From positions 434,001 through 498,000 of the forward strand of contig NZ_JAUSSM010000003.1 in the NCBI RefSeq assembly GCF_030812315.1: a stretch of DNA of 64,000 nt. Direction: 5' to 3'. Below the pieces are notes generated by a model. It did no database searches, was not told the origin of the DNA, and saw nothing but the letters and a program-made list of their open reading frames with translations. The stretch is from Arthrobacter oryzae (GTDB lineage: Bacteria > Actinomycetota > Actinomycetes > Actinomycetales > Micrococcaceae). This document shows positions 15,742 through 24,993 of this stretch, one piece after another. Both the position numbers and the translations under genes were made by a program. Within the stretch, counting starts at the first letter, position 1. Each line of letters opens with the position of its first letter.

Positions 15742-15802
15742 ATATGGGAAGAGCTTGTAGTCGGACATAATTCTGGGGCGACGAAGTGCCTGGACGAAGT
15801 GC

Positions 15803-16312
15803 CTAGAGGAACTTGATCATGCGGGTGTTTCCCAGCGTGTTCGGCTTTACCCGGGCGAGGTCCAGGAACTCCGCCACGCCTTCGTCATGCGAACGCAGCA
15901 GCTCGGAGTAGACCACCGGATCCACCGCGGTCTGGTCGGCCATGACGTCGAAGCCGTGCTTCTTGAAGAAGTCCACCTCGAAGGTCAGGCAGAACACGCG
16001 TGAGACACCGAGCGCCCTGGCTTCCTCGAGGAGGCTTTCCACCAGCACGTGGCCCACACCCTTGCCGCGCCATGCGTCCGAGGCCGCCAGGGTCCGCACC
16101 TCGGCCAGGTCCTCCCACATGACGTGCAGGGCGCCGCAGCCGATCACCTCGCCGTCGGCCGCCTCCGCGATCCGGAACTCCTGCAGGCTTTCGTAATAGG
16201 CCACCGTTTCCTTGGCCATCAGGATCCTCTGGTCCGCCAGCGGAGCCACAAGACTCTTAATGGCAGCTACGTCGCTGGTGCGGGCAGGGCGGATGCGGAA
16301 GGTCTCAGTCAC
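15803..16312 (-). CDS. argA: Amino-acid N-acetyltransferase, Rv2747-type ArgA
   Basis: This 169-aa GNAT protein closely follows the mycobacterial stand-alone L-glutamate N-acetyltransferase: RPARTSDVAAIKSLV at the start, GCGALHVMWEDLAEVRTLA in the middle, acetyl-CoA loop WRGKGVGHVLVE, then GVAEFLDLARVKPNTLGNTR at the end. It catalyses the first step of arginine biosynthesis. The start is GTG 16312; a TAAGAT hexamer lies 7 nt upstream, so the transcript is probably leaderless. No other arginine genes are nearby, as in M. tuberculosis. Confidence 0.88.
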   Translation of the reverse strand: MTETFRIRPARTSDVAAIKSLVAPLADQRILMAKETVAYYESLQEFRIAEAADGEVIGCGALHVMWEDLAEVRTLAASDAWRGKGVGHVLVESLLEEARALGVSRVFCLTFEVDFFKKHGFDVMADQTAVDPVVYSELLRSHDEGVAEFLDLARVKPNTLGNTRMIKFL

Positions 16313-16319
16313 AGCCCCA

Positions 16320-16325
16320 ATCTTA
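16320..16325 (-). promoter_or_regulatory. argA -10 hexamer (leaderless)
   Basis: On the minus strand TAAGAT lies 7 nt before the GTG start with no SD in between, the arrangement expected of a leaderless actinobacterial promoter. Confidence 0.45.
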
Positions 16326-16360
16326 CGGCCGCCCCACCTGCCGCTCCGAGACTGCGCTGC

Positions 16361-18505
16361 CTAGAGGCCCAGGTCAGCGGGCAGGGGCACGTCCCGGTCC
16401 AGCACGTTCTTCGCCAGGAAGTGCTCTACAACCCCGTACCAGACCTTGGCGTGCTGCGGCTGCAGGATCCAGTGGTTCTCGTCCGGGTAATAGAGGAACC
16501 GGTGCGGCGTCTGGCCGTTGCCATCGGCAGCCAGCTGCGATTTGGACAGCAGTTCGTACCAGAGCCGCAGGCCTTCGCCGATGGGCACGCGGTAGTCCTT
16601 GTCTCCATGGATCACCAGCATTGGCGTGCTGATCTTCTCGACGTGCAGGTGGGGCGAGTTCTCCAGGGCCATCTCTGCCGTCATTTCTTTCAGCCAGTAC
16701 TGTGAGGCGTCCGTGGTGGGGCCGAACTGGTCAAGGGCCCACAGGCTGGCGTGGGTGACGATTGCGTTGAAGCGGTCCGTCTGGCCGGCCACCCAGTTGG
16801 CCATGTAGCCGCCGAAGGAGCCGCCCATGGCAGCAGTCCGGCTCGCATCAATGTCCGGGCGGTCCACCGCGGCGTCCGTGATTTTCATGAGGTCCGTGTA
16901 CGGCGCCCCGCCCCAGCCGCCCCAGCCTCGCTGGATGTAGGACTGCCCGTAGCCGGTGGACAGAGCCGGATCCGGCAGCAGCACGGCGTAACCCTTGGCC
17001 GCCAGCAGCCACGGGTTCCAGCGCCACGTCCAGGCGTTCCACGAGCCGAGGGGCCCGCCGTGGATCCACAACAGCAGCGGCGCCGGGTTCTGCGCCGAGG
17101 CCCCATCCGGCAGGGCCAGGTAGGCGGGAACCCGGATGCCGTCGGCAGCGGCGGTCTCTATGCGCTCCAGGGATCCCTCGATGCGTGGGCGCTCCGCCGG
17201 AGCGGGAAGCCTGGTGACGTCGCCGCTCGCCAGATCGATCCGGACCGCTTCCGGCGGAAACTCGTAGGAGCTCCGCAGCGCAAAGGCGCTCCGCCCGTCC
17301 GGTGAAACCACGACGTCGGTGTATGCCGCAGCGTCGCGAGTCACCCGGGTGACTTCCGCGCTTCCGGCCCCGAACCCGACCCCCGCGGGACTGAACCGGA
17401 AAACCGGGGAGGCGCCGTCGTCGTCGGCCGTCACCAGGAGGGCGGAACCGTCCGGCAACCACGCCGCCTTGATGGCCCAGCGGTCCCAGTCGTGGGCCAG
17501 CGGCCGGAGCTCGGCTTCCGGCTCCGCTGGAGAGCTGACATCAAGGAGGTGGAGCTTGACCTGCGGAGCCTGGTGGGGAGTGGAGTCGGATTCACTCAAC
17601 ACCACAAGCGTGCGGTTGTCCGGGCTCACCGGTCCCGCGAAGTAGCTCATGCCTTCACGGTCCAGCAGGATCCTGCGCGTTGCAGTGGCGACGTCAATGG
17701 CCACCAGGACGGAACGTGAGTCGGCCTTGGCGAGGGGCTTGTTGAAGCTTGTGTAGATGGTTTTGCCGTCCGGGCTGACCACCGATTCGGAGTCTCGCAA
17801 CAGCCCGGCCGCGTCCGGCGTCAGGTTGCGGAGCTTCAGCGGCGCGGCGGCGTCAACCGTTGCCGGCTTGCCCGGCTCCTTGTCCTCCCCCGGCTCCACA
17901 GCGAAAATTCGCGGCTGGTCGGGGCCGAGGTCCGCATCCCAGTAGCGCACCGGGTAGCCGCTGTGGAGGATGGCGGAAACCTTGTGGTCCTTGCGGCTCT
18001 TTCGCCGTTCCTCGTCCGCTTCCTCATCGGGGGAACCGGCCAGGATGGACGCCGTGACGAAGGTGGCGCCGGTATCCCTGGCCGACATCACCTGGCTGAT
18101 CCCGCCGGCACGCGAAAGGACCACGCGGGCTTCACCGCCGTCCGCCGGCAGCTGCCAGAGCGCGTTGACGGGATCACTGTCAGGACTTTCGGGGTCAGGG
18201 CGGGCCGACGTGAAGTAGAGGTCCCCGTTGGAGGCAAACGCCGCGCCGGCCTCCCCCTTGGCACTGCGGGTGATCCGGCGGGCATGGTTCTCCCCCGCAG
18301 GATCCAGCTCCCAGAGGGCGGTCACGTATTCGGTGCCCTTGCCGTTGAGCGTGGAGACAGTAGTCACCAGCCGCTTTCCGTCCGGGCTCAGCGCAAGGCC
18401 GCTCACCCGCGGGATGGCGAGGTAGTGGTCCACGTCGTGGAAAGGGGTCGCAGGTTGTTCGCTCAGGATCGCTGAGTCTTCAAAAGCCATGAAGAGATTC
18501 AACAC
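16361..18505 (-). CDS. S9 family prolyl-oligopeptidase-like peptidase
   Basis: This 714-aa protein has an N-terminal beta-propeller built from PD40-type repeats (LALSPDGKRLV, VSPDGKTIY, VSPDGRSAF) and a C-terminal alpha/beta-hydrolase domain. Probable catalytic residues are Ser563 in GGSFGGYM, Asp637 in HGDKDYRV and His678 in DENHW. Such enzymes are dipeptidyl or acylaminoacyl peptidases cleaving short peptides. No signal peptide is seen, so it is probably cytoplasmic. The start is GTG 18505 or ATG 18490; neither has a strong SD. Overlapping dyads lie just upstream. Confidence 0.9.
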   Translation of the reverse strand: MLNLFMAFEDSAILSEQPATPFHDVDHYLAIPRVSGLALSPDGKRLVTTVSTLNGKGTEYVTALWELDPAGENHARRITRSAKGEAGAAFASNGDLYFTSARPDPESPDSDPVNALWQLPADGGEARVVLSRAGGISQVMSARDTGATFVTASILAGSPDEEADEERRKSRKDHKVSAILHSGYPVRYWDADLGPDQPRIFAVEPGEDKEPGKPATVDAAAPLKLRNLTPDAAGLLRDSESVVSPDGKTIYTSFNKPLAKADSRSVLVAIDVATATRRILLDREGMSYFAGPVSPDNRTLVVLSESDSTPHQAPQVKLHLLDVSSPAEPEAELRPLAHDWDRWAIKAAWLPDGSALLVTADDDGASPVFRFSPAGVGFGAGSAEVTRVTRDAAAYTDVVVSPDGRSAFALRSSYEFPPEAVRIDLASGDVTRLPAPAERPRIEGSLERIETAAADGIRVPAYLALPDGASAQNPAPLLLWIHGGPLGSWNAWTWRWNPWLLAAKGYAVLLPDPALSTGYGQSYIQRGWGGWGGAPYTDLMKITDAAVDRPDIDASRTAAMGGSFGGYMANWVAGQTDRFNAIVTHASLWALDQFGPTTDASQYWLKEMTAEMALENSPHLHVEKISTPMLVIHGDKDYRVPIGEGLRLWYELLSKSQLAADGNGQTPHRFLYYPDENHWILQPQHAKVWYGVVEHFLAKNVLDRDVPLPADLGL

Positions 18506-18530
18506 CGGCTGTGCCCTGGATCACAGTAAG

Positions 18531-18558
18531 TTCACTACGAGTGAAACGGTGCTTTCAC
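18531..18558 (-). promoter_or_regulatory. Overlapping TTCAC/GTGAA dyads upstream of the S9 peptidase
   Basis: TTCACT (18531-18536) pairs with AGTGAA (18540-18545), and GTGAAA (18541-18546) pairs with TTTCAC (18553-18558). The second half-site is shared. The site begins 26 nt upstream of the S9 gene start. Confidence 0.4.
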
Positions 18559-18623
18559 ATTGGCAATGGCCCCCGGCACCGGGCTGAAGGGCGCCTGCGC
18601 CACCTGGAGGCGGGAGGCAACGC

Positions 18624-18661
18624 AACGGCCCCGCCTTCCCTTGAGGGATGGCGGGGCCGTT
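18624..18661 (-). terminator. clpC terminator
   Basis: A perfect 12-bp stem (18624-18635 with 18650-18661, AACGGCCCCGCC) and a 14-nt loop lie 12 nt beyond the clpC stop. Confidence 0.85.
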
Positions 18662-18672
18662 GAGGGTGATGC

Positions 18673-21165
18673 TTAGACGCTCGGTGCGATCTCGGGGATG
18701 CGCGGCTTGGCGTTCCCTTCGAAGGTGAACTTGGCGTCGTCGCCTTCGCCGTCCACATCCACCACGACGATGTCGCCCGCGTGGATCTCCCCGAAGAGGA
18801 TCTTCTCGGACAGCTGGTCCTCGATCTCGCGCTGGATGGTGCGGCGGAGTGGCCGCGCACCCATGGCGGGGTCGTAGCCGCGGGTGGCCAGGAGCACCTT
18901 GGCGGCCTTGGTGAGCTCGATGCCCATGTCCTTGTCCTTGAGGCGCTTCTCGAGGCGGGCCACGAACATGTCCACGATCTCGATGATCTCGTCCTGGGTC
19001 AGCTGCGGGAACACCACAACGTCATCAACACGGTTCAGGAACTCGGGGCGGAAGTGCTGCTTGAGTTCCTCCGTGACCCGGGCGCGCATCCGGTTGTAGC
19101 CGGTCTGCGTGTCCGTGCCGGACTGGAAGCCCGTGGCAACGCTCTTGGAGATGTCCCGGGTTCCCAGGTTGGTGGTCATGATGATGACGGTGTTCTTGAA
19201 GTCCACCACCCGGCCCTGGGAGTCGGTCAGGCGGCCGTCTTCCAGGATCTGCAGGAGCGAGTTGAACAGGTCCGCGTGGGCCTTTTCCACTTCGTCGAAC
19301 AGCACCACGGAGAACGGACGGCGGCGGACCTTTTCGGTCAGCTGCCCGCCTTCTTCGTACCCGACGTAGCCCGGAGGGGCACCGAAGAGCCGCGATACCG
19401 TGTGCTTCTCGGAGTACTCGGACATGTCCAGGGTAATCAGGGCATCTTCTTCACCGAACAGGAACTCCGCGAGGGCCTTGGCGAGTTCGGTCTTGCCGAC
19501 GCCGGTGGGGCCGGCGAAGATGAACGAGCCACCAGGACGCTTGGGGTCCTTCAGGCCGGCACGGGTCCGGCGGATGGCCTGGGACAGGGACCTGATGGCC
19601 TCGTTCTGGCCGACGACGCGCTTGTGCAGTTCGTCTTCCATCTTCAGCAGGCGCGAGGACTCTTCCTCGGTCAGCTTGAAGACCGGAATGCCGGTGGAGT
19701 TCGCCAGCACCTCGGCGATGAGATCCTCATCCACCTCGGAGATGTCGTCCATGCCGCCGGTCTTCCAGTGGCGTTCCTTCTCGGCCCGCTCGGCAATGAG
19801 CTTCTGCTCCTTGTCGCGCAGCGAGGCGGCGCCTTCGAAGTCCTGCGCGTCAATCGCGGACTCCTTTTCCATCTTGAGTTCGGCGATTCGCTCATCCATG
19901 GCCTTCAGCTCCGGCGGAGCCGTCATCCGGCGGATGCGCAGGCGTGCGCCGGCTTCGTCGATGAGGTCGATCGCCTTGTCCGGCAGGAAGCGGTCCGAGA
20001 TGTAGCGTTCGGACAGGTTGGCTGCCGAGGCGAGTGCGCCGTCGGTGATGGTGACGCGGTGGTGTGCCTCGTAGCGGTCACGCAGGCCCTTGAGGATTTC
20101 GATCGCGTGCGCAACCGAAGGCTCCTTGACCTGGATCGGCTGGAAGCGGCGCTCCAGCGCGGCGTCCTTCTCGATGTGCTTGCGGTATTCGTCCAGCGTG
20201 GTGGCACCGATGGTCTGGAGCTCACCGCGGGCCAGCATGGGCTTCAGGATGGAAGCGGCATCGATAGCGCCTTCGGCTGCACCGGCACCGACGAGGGTGT
20301 GGATTTCGTCGATGAACAGGATGATGTCGCCGCGGGTGCGGATCTCCTTGAGGACCTTCTTCAGGCGCTCTTCGAAGTCACCGCGGTAGCGGGAGCCAGC
20401 CACCAGGGAACCAAGGTCCAGCGTGTAGAGCTGCTTGTCTTTGATGGTTTCCGGGACGTCCCCGCGGACGATCGCCTGGGCGAGGCCCTCGACGACGGCG
20501 GTCTTGCCGACGCCGGGTTCGCCGATGAGGACGGGGTTGTTCTTGGTGCGCCGGGAAAGGACCTGCATGACGCGTTCCATTTCCTGTTCGCGTCCGATGA
20601 CCGGGTCCAGCTTGTTCTCGCGCGCAGCCTGGGTGAGGTTGCGGCCGAACTGGTCCAGGACCACGGAGCCGGCAGGGGTGCCCTCGGGCTGGCCGGGTCC
20701 GACGCCTGCGCCGGTGGTCTCCTTGCCCTGGTAGCCGGAGAGGAGCTGAATCACCTGCTGGCGGACGCGGTTGAGGTCGGCTCCGAGCTTCACGAGCACC
20801 TGGGCGGCCACGCCTTCACCCTCGCGGATGAGCCCCAGCAGGATGTGCTCGGTGCCGATGTAGTTGTGGCCCAGCTGCAGCGCTTCGCGGAGCGAGAGCT
20901 CCAGCACCTTCTTGGCGCGCGGAGTGAAGGGGATGTGGCCGGACGGGGCTTGCTGGCCCTGGCCGATGATCTCCTGTACCTGCTCGCGTACGCCGTCGAG
21001 CGAAATGCTCAAGGACTCCAGAGCTTTGGCGGCAACGCCTTCACCCTCATGGATAAGACCCAAGAGGATGTGTTCGGTTCCGATGTAATTGTGGTTCAGC
21101 ATGCGTGCCTCTTCTTGGGCAAGCACAACTACGCGACGGGCACGGTCCGTAAATCGCTCAAACAT
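18673..21165 (-). CDS. clpC: ATP-dependent Clp protease ATP-binding subunit ClpC
   Basis: ClpC is the Hsp100 unfoldase that feeds ClpP1P2. The 830-aa protein has two N-terminal Clp_N repeats ([18 protein letters not shown] and a near copy starting at about residue 101), AAA1 with Walker A GEPGVGKT (215-222), a UVR-type coiled-coil middle segment, AAA2 with GPTGVGKT near 555, and a C-terminal D2-small domain. The SD TAGGAG precedes ATG 21165. A perfect hairpin terminator follows. It is a single-gene transcript by layout and is central to actinobacterial protein quality control. Confidence 0.97.
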   Translation of the reverse strand: MFERFTDRARRVVVLAQEEARMLNHNYIGTEHILLGLIHEGEGVAAKALESLSISLDGVREQVQEIIGQGQQAPSGHIPFTPRAKKVLELSLREALQLGHNYIGTEHILLGLIREGEGVAAQVLVKLGADLNRVRQQVIQLLSGYQGKETTGAGVGPGQPEGTPAGSVVLDQFGRNLTQAARENKLDPVIGREQEMERVMQVLSRRTKNNPVLIGEPGVGKTAVVEGLAQAIVRGDVPETIKDKQLYTLDLGSLVAGSRYRGDFEERLKKVLKEIRTRGDIILFIDEIHTLVGAGAAEGAIDAASILKPMLARGELQTIGATTLDEYRKHIEKDAALERRFQPIQVKEPSVAHAIEILKGLRDRYEAHHRVTITDGALASAANLSERYISDRFLPDKAIDLIDEAGARLRIRRMTAPPELKAMDERIAELKMEKESAIDAQDFEGAASLRDKEQKLIAERAEKERHWKTGGMDDISEVDEDLIAEVLANSTGIPVFKLTEEESSRLLKMEDELHKRVVGQNEAIRSLSQAIRRTRAGLKDPKRPGGSFIFAGPTGVGKTELAKALAEFLFGEEDALITLDMSEYSEKHTVSRLFGAPPGYVGYEEGGQLTEKVRRRPFSVVLFDEVEKAHADLFNSLLQILEDGRLTDSQGRVVDFKNTVIIMTTNLGTRDISKSVATGFQSGTDTQTGYNRMRARVTEELKQHFRPEFLNRVDDVVVFPQLTQDEIIEIVDMFVARLEKRLKDKDMGIELTKAAKVLLATRGYDPAMGARPLRRTIQREIEDQLSEKILFGEIHAGDIVVVDVDGEGDDAKFTFEGNAKPRIPEIAPSV

Positions 21166-21536
21166 TTCGCCACACTCCTAGCTACGACGTACTTTGATGC
21201 TACGTGGCAGACGCGGACTTGGGGAGCGTGTTCGCCACAGGGGAAACCCGGGACGCGATTCCCCGGCTTGACGCCACCGGCTGATACCGCCAACCGGAAC
21301 TGCCGCGAGGTGCCCGGAGACCGGCATTACGCCCGGTTGCCGCCGTTCGGAGAAGGTGCAACGCCATCAGAAACCCGACGAACAATGCCATTATTGCCCG
21401 CCCGGAATCCGTTCATCGAAGGTGCACATTTGTGCTGATCCAGTCCGGAACCTGCCCCGGACCGCAATAACCCTGGAATAACCGGGGGGACGCTTTACCG
21501 CAGCGGCCTCCCGCGCTCAGGCCGGGTATTCAAATG
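21166..21536. other. clpC upstream intergenic region (about 370 bp)
   Basis: No gene is supported. A 63-codon minus-strand frame (21200-21391) has a hydrophobic start but no SD. Small elements seen are the 12-bp palindrome GCACATTTGTGC (21424-21435) and direct repeats of AATAACC spaced 11 bp apart (21466 and 21477). The region should hold the clpC promoter. Confidence 0.5.
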
Positions 21537-21568
21537 GCAATGCCCCCGCCGATTGGCAGGGGCATTGC
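21537..21568. terminator. lsr2 terminator
   Basis: A 10-bp perfect stem, GCAATGCCCC (21537-21546) with GGGGCATTGC (21559-21568), lies 26 nt past the lsr2 stop. T-richer flanks on both sides make it potentially bidirectional. Confidence 0.75.
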
Positions 21569-21593
21569 TTTTCCACGGAAAACTGCGGCAGTG

Positions 21594-21920
21594 CTAGGAA
21601 TTTGCCTTCTGGTAGGCTTCCTGAATTTCAGCCTGGATGCGGCCGCGACTGTTAACCGCATAGCCATTCTCCCTGGCCCACTGACGAATCTGTGCAGAGT
21701 CCTGGTTCCGACCGCTTGAGACCTTCGTGCGGGTGGCGCGGCCGGTGGACGTCTTGCGGGCGCTTGAAACAAACCGCTCCAAGGAGGAGCGTAGTTCTGC
21801 AGCATTGGCAGCAGACAGGTCAATTTCGTAACTGACGCCGTCAAGGCCAAATCGGACAGTTTCGTCCGCGGTTCCCCCATCCAGATCATCTACAAGGATG
21901 ATTTTTACTTTCTGTGCCAT
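21594..21920 (-). CDS. lsr2: Lsr2 nucleoid-associated protein
   Basis: Lsr2 is the actinobacterial H-NS analogue that bridges DNA and silences AT-rich, often horizontally acquired genes. The 108-aa product has the N-terminal dimerisation domain (MAQKVKIILVDDLDGGTADETV) and a C-terminal DNA-binding domain with QIRQWARENGYAV and the AT-hook-like RGR in NSRGRIQAEIQEAY. ATG 21920 has an AAGAGAGAA SD; the longer frame to 22007 is unsupported. Monocistronic, with its own terminator. Confidence 0.96.
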   Translation of the reverse strand: MAQKVKIILVDDLDGGTADETVRFGLDGVSYEIDLSAANAAELRSSLERFVSSARKTSTGRATRTKVSSGRNQDSAQIRQWARENGYAVNSRGRIQAEIQEAYQKANS

Positions 21921-22055
21921 AGAAATTCTCTCTTTTGGAAAGGACGGGTATGCAGAAAAGCAGGATGTATCAGATAAAGTATCCCTCTGTTTATGGCAAC
22001 GCGTCAAAGCGGCAAAAGGTTCCTGTGAATGGTGGGCAGGAATAAGCCGGGAGTA

Positions 22056-22274
22056 TTAGTTTGTGCTGTTGCCGTTGCTGTCGCCGGCATTGGTTCCGGT
22101 ATTCGGCGCACCATTCGTTCCCCGCTTGGATTCGGCGTCACGGGCATTAGCCTCCGCCTGGGCCCGCGCCTCAGCCTGGCGCTCCGATTTGTCGGCATTG
22201 AAGATCGACTTCATGGCAAACCAGAACAGCAGCCCGACCACTAGGGACGGCAGCAGGACGGCAACATACTCCAC
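22056..22274 (-). CDS. Small single-pass membrane protein coupled to lysS
   Basis: This 72-aa protein has one transmembrane helix at the very N-terminus (VAVLLPSLVVGLLFWFAMKS), followed by a charged, Ala/Glu/Arg-rich coiled-coil-like segment (ERQAEARAQAEANARDAES) and a Gly/Asn/Ser/Thr tail. The start GTG 22274 lies 2 nt past the lysS stop with GAAGGG at the lysS end as SD, so it is translationally coupled. Function unknown. Confidence 0.7.
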   Translation of the reverse strand: MEYVAVLLPSLVVGLLFWFAMKSIFNADKSERQAEARAQAEANARDAESKRGTNGAPNTGTNAGDSNGNSTN

Positions 22275-22276
22275 GG

Positions 22277-23806
22277 TCAGTGCCCTTCAGGCTTCAGGAG
22301 CGGGAAGAGGATGGTTTCGCGGATGCCGGCGCCGGTGAACAGCATCACCAGGCGGTCAATGCCCAGCCCGATGCCGCCCATTGGCGGGGCGCCGTACTCA
22401 AGCGCCCGGAGGAAGTCCTCATCCAGCTGCATGGCTTCCACGTCGCCGGCAGCGGCGTGCCTGGACTGCTCGGTGAGGCGTTCACGCTGGATCACGGGGT
22501 CGATGAGCTCGGAGAAGGCCGTGCCGCGCTCCATGCCGCCGATGATCAGGTCCCAGGCTTCGATCAGGCGGTCATCGTCACGGTGCTGGCGCGCAAGGGG
22601 CTGCGCGGACGGCGGGTAGTTGTAGACGAACGTGGGATTCAGCAGGGTTGGTTCCACTATTTCGCCGAACAGTTCAACTGCCAGCTTCTCGGCATCCCAC
22701 TTGGGATCGACCTTGACGTCGTGCTTGGCCGCCACGGCGCGCAGTTCCTCGACAGTGGTGTCCGGCGTGATTTCCTGGCCCACGGCGTCGGAAAGTCCGG
22801 GGTATACAGCCAGCCAGGCCCATTCGCCGTCGAGGTTGATCTCCCCGGCTTCGGTCTGTAGCGTGCGGCCCACACCGGCGGCGTCAGCGGCGTCCAGGAT
22901 GATCTCCTTGATGCGGTCCGCCATGACGAACTGGTCGGCCCAGGCCTCGTAGCATTCCAGCGTGGTGAATTCCGGGCTGTGCGTGGAGTCCACACCCTCG
23001 TTGCGGAACACCCGTCCCATGTCGTAGACACGGTCGATGCCGCCCACCACTGCGCGCTTGAGGTACAGCTCGGTGGCAATGCGCAGGGTCATCTTCTGGT
23101 CGAAGGCGTTCATGTGGGTCTCGAAGGGCCGGGCCAGGGCACCGCCGTGGACCAGCTGGAGCATCGGGGTTTCCACCTCGACGTAGTTGCGGCGATGCAG
23201 GCTTTCCCGGATCGAGCGGGTGATCGCGGCGCGGGTGTACACCATCTCGCGGGCCTCGTCGCGGACCATCAGGTCCACGTAGCGCTGGCGGACGCGGGTT
23301 TCCTCGTTCAGGCCTGCGTGCAGCACAGGCAGCGGGCGCAGCGCCTTCGACGCCATTGACCAGGTATCGGCCATCACGGACAGCTCGCCGCGGCGGGAGG
23401 AAATAACCTCACCCTTGATGAAGACGTGGTCGCCCAGGTCCACCAGGGCCTTCCATTCGGCCAGGGACTCCTCGCCGACGTTGGCCAGGCTCAGCATGGC
23501 CTGGAGGCGGGTGCCCTTGCCGTCCGTGCCGCCCTCCTGGAGGGTTGCGAAGCACAGCTTGCCGGTGTTGCGGATAAACACGATGCGGCCGCTGACGCCA
23601 ACGATGTCCCCGGTGGTCTCGTCGGCCTCCAGGTGGGCGTACTTCTCGCGGATCTCGCTCAGGGAATGCGTGCGCTCAACACCCACCGGGTACGCCTCGC
23701 CGCGTTCAATCAGCTTGGCGCGCTTCTCCATGCGGATGCGCATCTGCTCGCTGGCGTCCGCCGGTTCGGCAGCATTGGTCGGGGTGGGGGTGTTTTGGGA
23801 AGTCAC
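22277..23806 (-). CDS. lysS: Lysyl-tRNA synthetase, class II
   Basis: LysRS charges tRNA-Lys. The 509-aa product has an OB-fold anticodon-binding domain (SGRIVFIRNTGKLCFATLQE), class II motif 2 (FRNEGVDSTHSPEFTTLECYEA begins it) and motif 3 (GIGLGIDRLVMLFT). I use GTG 23806 (MTSQNTPTPTNAAEP); the open frame continues to 23911 without support. A TAAACT hexamer 8 nt upstream suggests a short leader. A small membrane protein gene follows directly. Confidence 0.96.
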   Translation of the reverse strand: MTSQNTPTPTNAAEPADASEQMRIRMEKRAKLIERGEAYPVGVERTHSLSEIREKYAHLEADETTGDIVGVSGRIVFIRNTGKLCFATLQEGGTDGKGTRLQAMLSLANVGEESLAEWKALVDLGDHVFIKGEVISSRRGELSVMADTWSMASKALRPLPVLHAGLNEETRVRQRYVDLMVRDEAREMVYTRAAITRSIRESLHRRNYVEVETPMLQLVHGGALARPFETHMNAFDQKMTLRIATELYLKRAVVGGIDRVYDMGRVFRNEGVDSTHSPEFTTLECYEAWADQFVMADRIKEIILDAADAAGVGRTLQTEAGEINLDGEWAWLAVYPGLSDAVGQEITPDTTVEELRAVAAKHDVKVDPKWDAEKLAVELFGEIVEPTLLNPTFVYNYPPSAQPLARQHRDDDRLIEAWDLIIGGMERGTAFSELIDPVIQRERLTEQSRHAAAGDVEAMQLDEDFLRALEYGAPPMGGIGLGIDRLVMLFTGAGIRETILFPLLKPEGH

Positions 23807-23975
23807 AATCCCTAAGTTTACCGGGAGTTCCGCGGCATGTTTTTTCCGGCCGGCCATGATTCCCCTCACCCAGGGGTTTTCGAGCGGAGAGCGCCCCCGA
23901 AGGGCCGCCAATCCCCCTTTTTTCGAACAAATCTGCCCGGAGGCGGCGGGGACAAATCTGCTGCGGGAAGAGGCA

Positions 23976-23981
23976 TAGACT
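23976..23981 (+). promoter_or_regulatory. Leaderless -10 of hydrolase 1
   Basis: TAGACT lies 7 nt before the GTG at 23989, with only CGGGGCT between. Confidence 0.45.
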
Positions 23982-23988
23982 CGGGGCT

Positions 23989-24993
23989 GTGGAGATTCGG
24001 ACGATCACGACGGACGACGGCGACGGGCACCTTGAGGTGCACTCCTTCAGGCCCGCTATGTCCCCCTCCCTGCCCGCAGCGGGCGGCGGGCAGGGCGGCC
24101 ACCCCGACGCTGACCGGGTCGGTCATCCGGACACTGACCGGAATGGTCATCCGGACGACGCCGGGCAACCCGGCGTCGTCGTCATCCACGGAACCCTGGT
24201 GACCGACGCGCTCTACCGCCCTTTCGCCATGAAGATCGCCCGGCTCCTGGGGCGGCCCGTCCATACCTATAATCGCCGCGGCCGCGGCGGATCCTCCGGC
24301 CAGGGTGAGGACTATTCAGCCGCGACGGAGATCAGCGACCTCGCGGCGGTCATGCGGGCCACCGGTTCCGCGGACGTGGTGGCCCACAGCTACGGCGGTT
24401 TTGTGGCGCTTCAGGCGGCCCGGACCGAGCCCATCCGTCGGCTCGTGACCTATGACGCCGCGGTTTCCCTATCCGGCAGCCTCGAACGCAGGTGGCGGCC
24501 GGAACTGGAGCACTCCATGGCGGCCGGCCAGCTCGACCACGCCTGGGCCCATCTGGTCCAAGGGCTCGAAACGGCGGGCCCGGTCTCCAAGCTCCCACTC
24601 GGCGCCCTGCGCATGCTGAGCATCCTGTCCGCCCGGACGCGGCTCGGCGGGGAGATGCGGCAGCTGCTGCCCACCGCCGTCGCCGAAATGCGGGCCGTGC
24701 TCAACGCCGACGCCGAGCTTGCGGACTTCGCCGGCGTCACCACGCCCACCTTGATGCTCAGCGGCGGCTGGAGCCCGGCGTACTTCGCCGAGACGGGCCG
24801 CCAGCTCGCGGCTGCCGTGCCGGCGGTTGACTTTGCCCTTGTCCCCGGGCAGCTCCACGAGGGACCGCTCCGGCCGGGGCACCGCCTTGCCCTCACCACC
24901 GCACGGTTCCTGGCCAACGACGTCGGCCTGCGGCTCCAGCGGATCCGCGCCGCCAGGCACCCGCTGGGCAGCCGCTTTAGGATTGGTCCGTGA
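23989..24993 (+). CDS. Alpha/beta hydrolase 1 of a tandem trio
   Basis: This 334-aa protein has the canonical oxyanion motif VVVIHGTL, nucleophile elbow AHSYGG (Ser134) and a late His in GQLHEG. The usual acid position carries LSGGWSPAYF rather than a clear Asp. An N-terminal insertion (about residues 37-57) is built from an 8-residue repeat GHPDxDRx encoded by a 24-nt DNA repeat (24097-24162). It shares the YNRRGRG block with the next two genes, so all three are paralogs. Substrate unknown. It overlaps hydrolase 2 by GTGA. Confidence 0.82.
   Translation: MEIRTITTDDGDGHLEVHSFRPAMSPSLPAAGGGQGGHPDADRVGHPDTDRNGHPDDAGQPGVVVIHGTLVTDALYRPFAMKIARLLGRPVHTYNRRGRGGSSGQGEDYSAATEISDLAAVMRATGSADVVAHSYGGFVALQAARTEPIRRLVTYDAAVSLSGSLERRWRPELEHSMAAGQLDHAWAHLVQGLETAGPVSKLPLGALRMLSILSARTRLGGEMRQLLPTAVAEMRAVLNADAELADFAGVTTPTLMLSGGWSPAYFAETGRQLAAAVPAVDFALVPGQLHEGPLRPGHRLALTTARFLANDVGLRLQRIRAARHPLGSRFRIGP
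24978..24983 (+). promoter_or_regulatory. Internal leaderless -10 of hydrolase 2
   Basis: TAGGAT lies within the last codons of hydrolase 1, 6 nt before GTG 24990. Hydrolase 2 could therefore be transcribed independently. Confidence 0.4.

Noticed and set aside
21200..21391. 63-codon minus-strand frame upstream of clpC with a hydrophobic start
   Set aside because: No convincing SD, overlaps the expected clpC promoter, and the C-terminal half has no structure typical of a protein.
18781..21438. 885-codon plus-strand frame opposite clpC
   Set aside because: Typical high-GC antisense open frame: composition is His/Leu/Asp/Gly-biased with no recognisable domains, and clpC on the other strand is certain.
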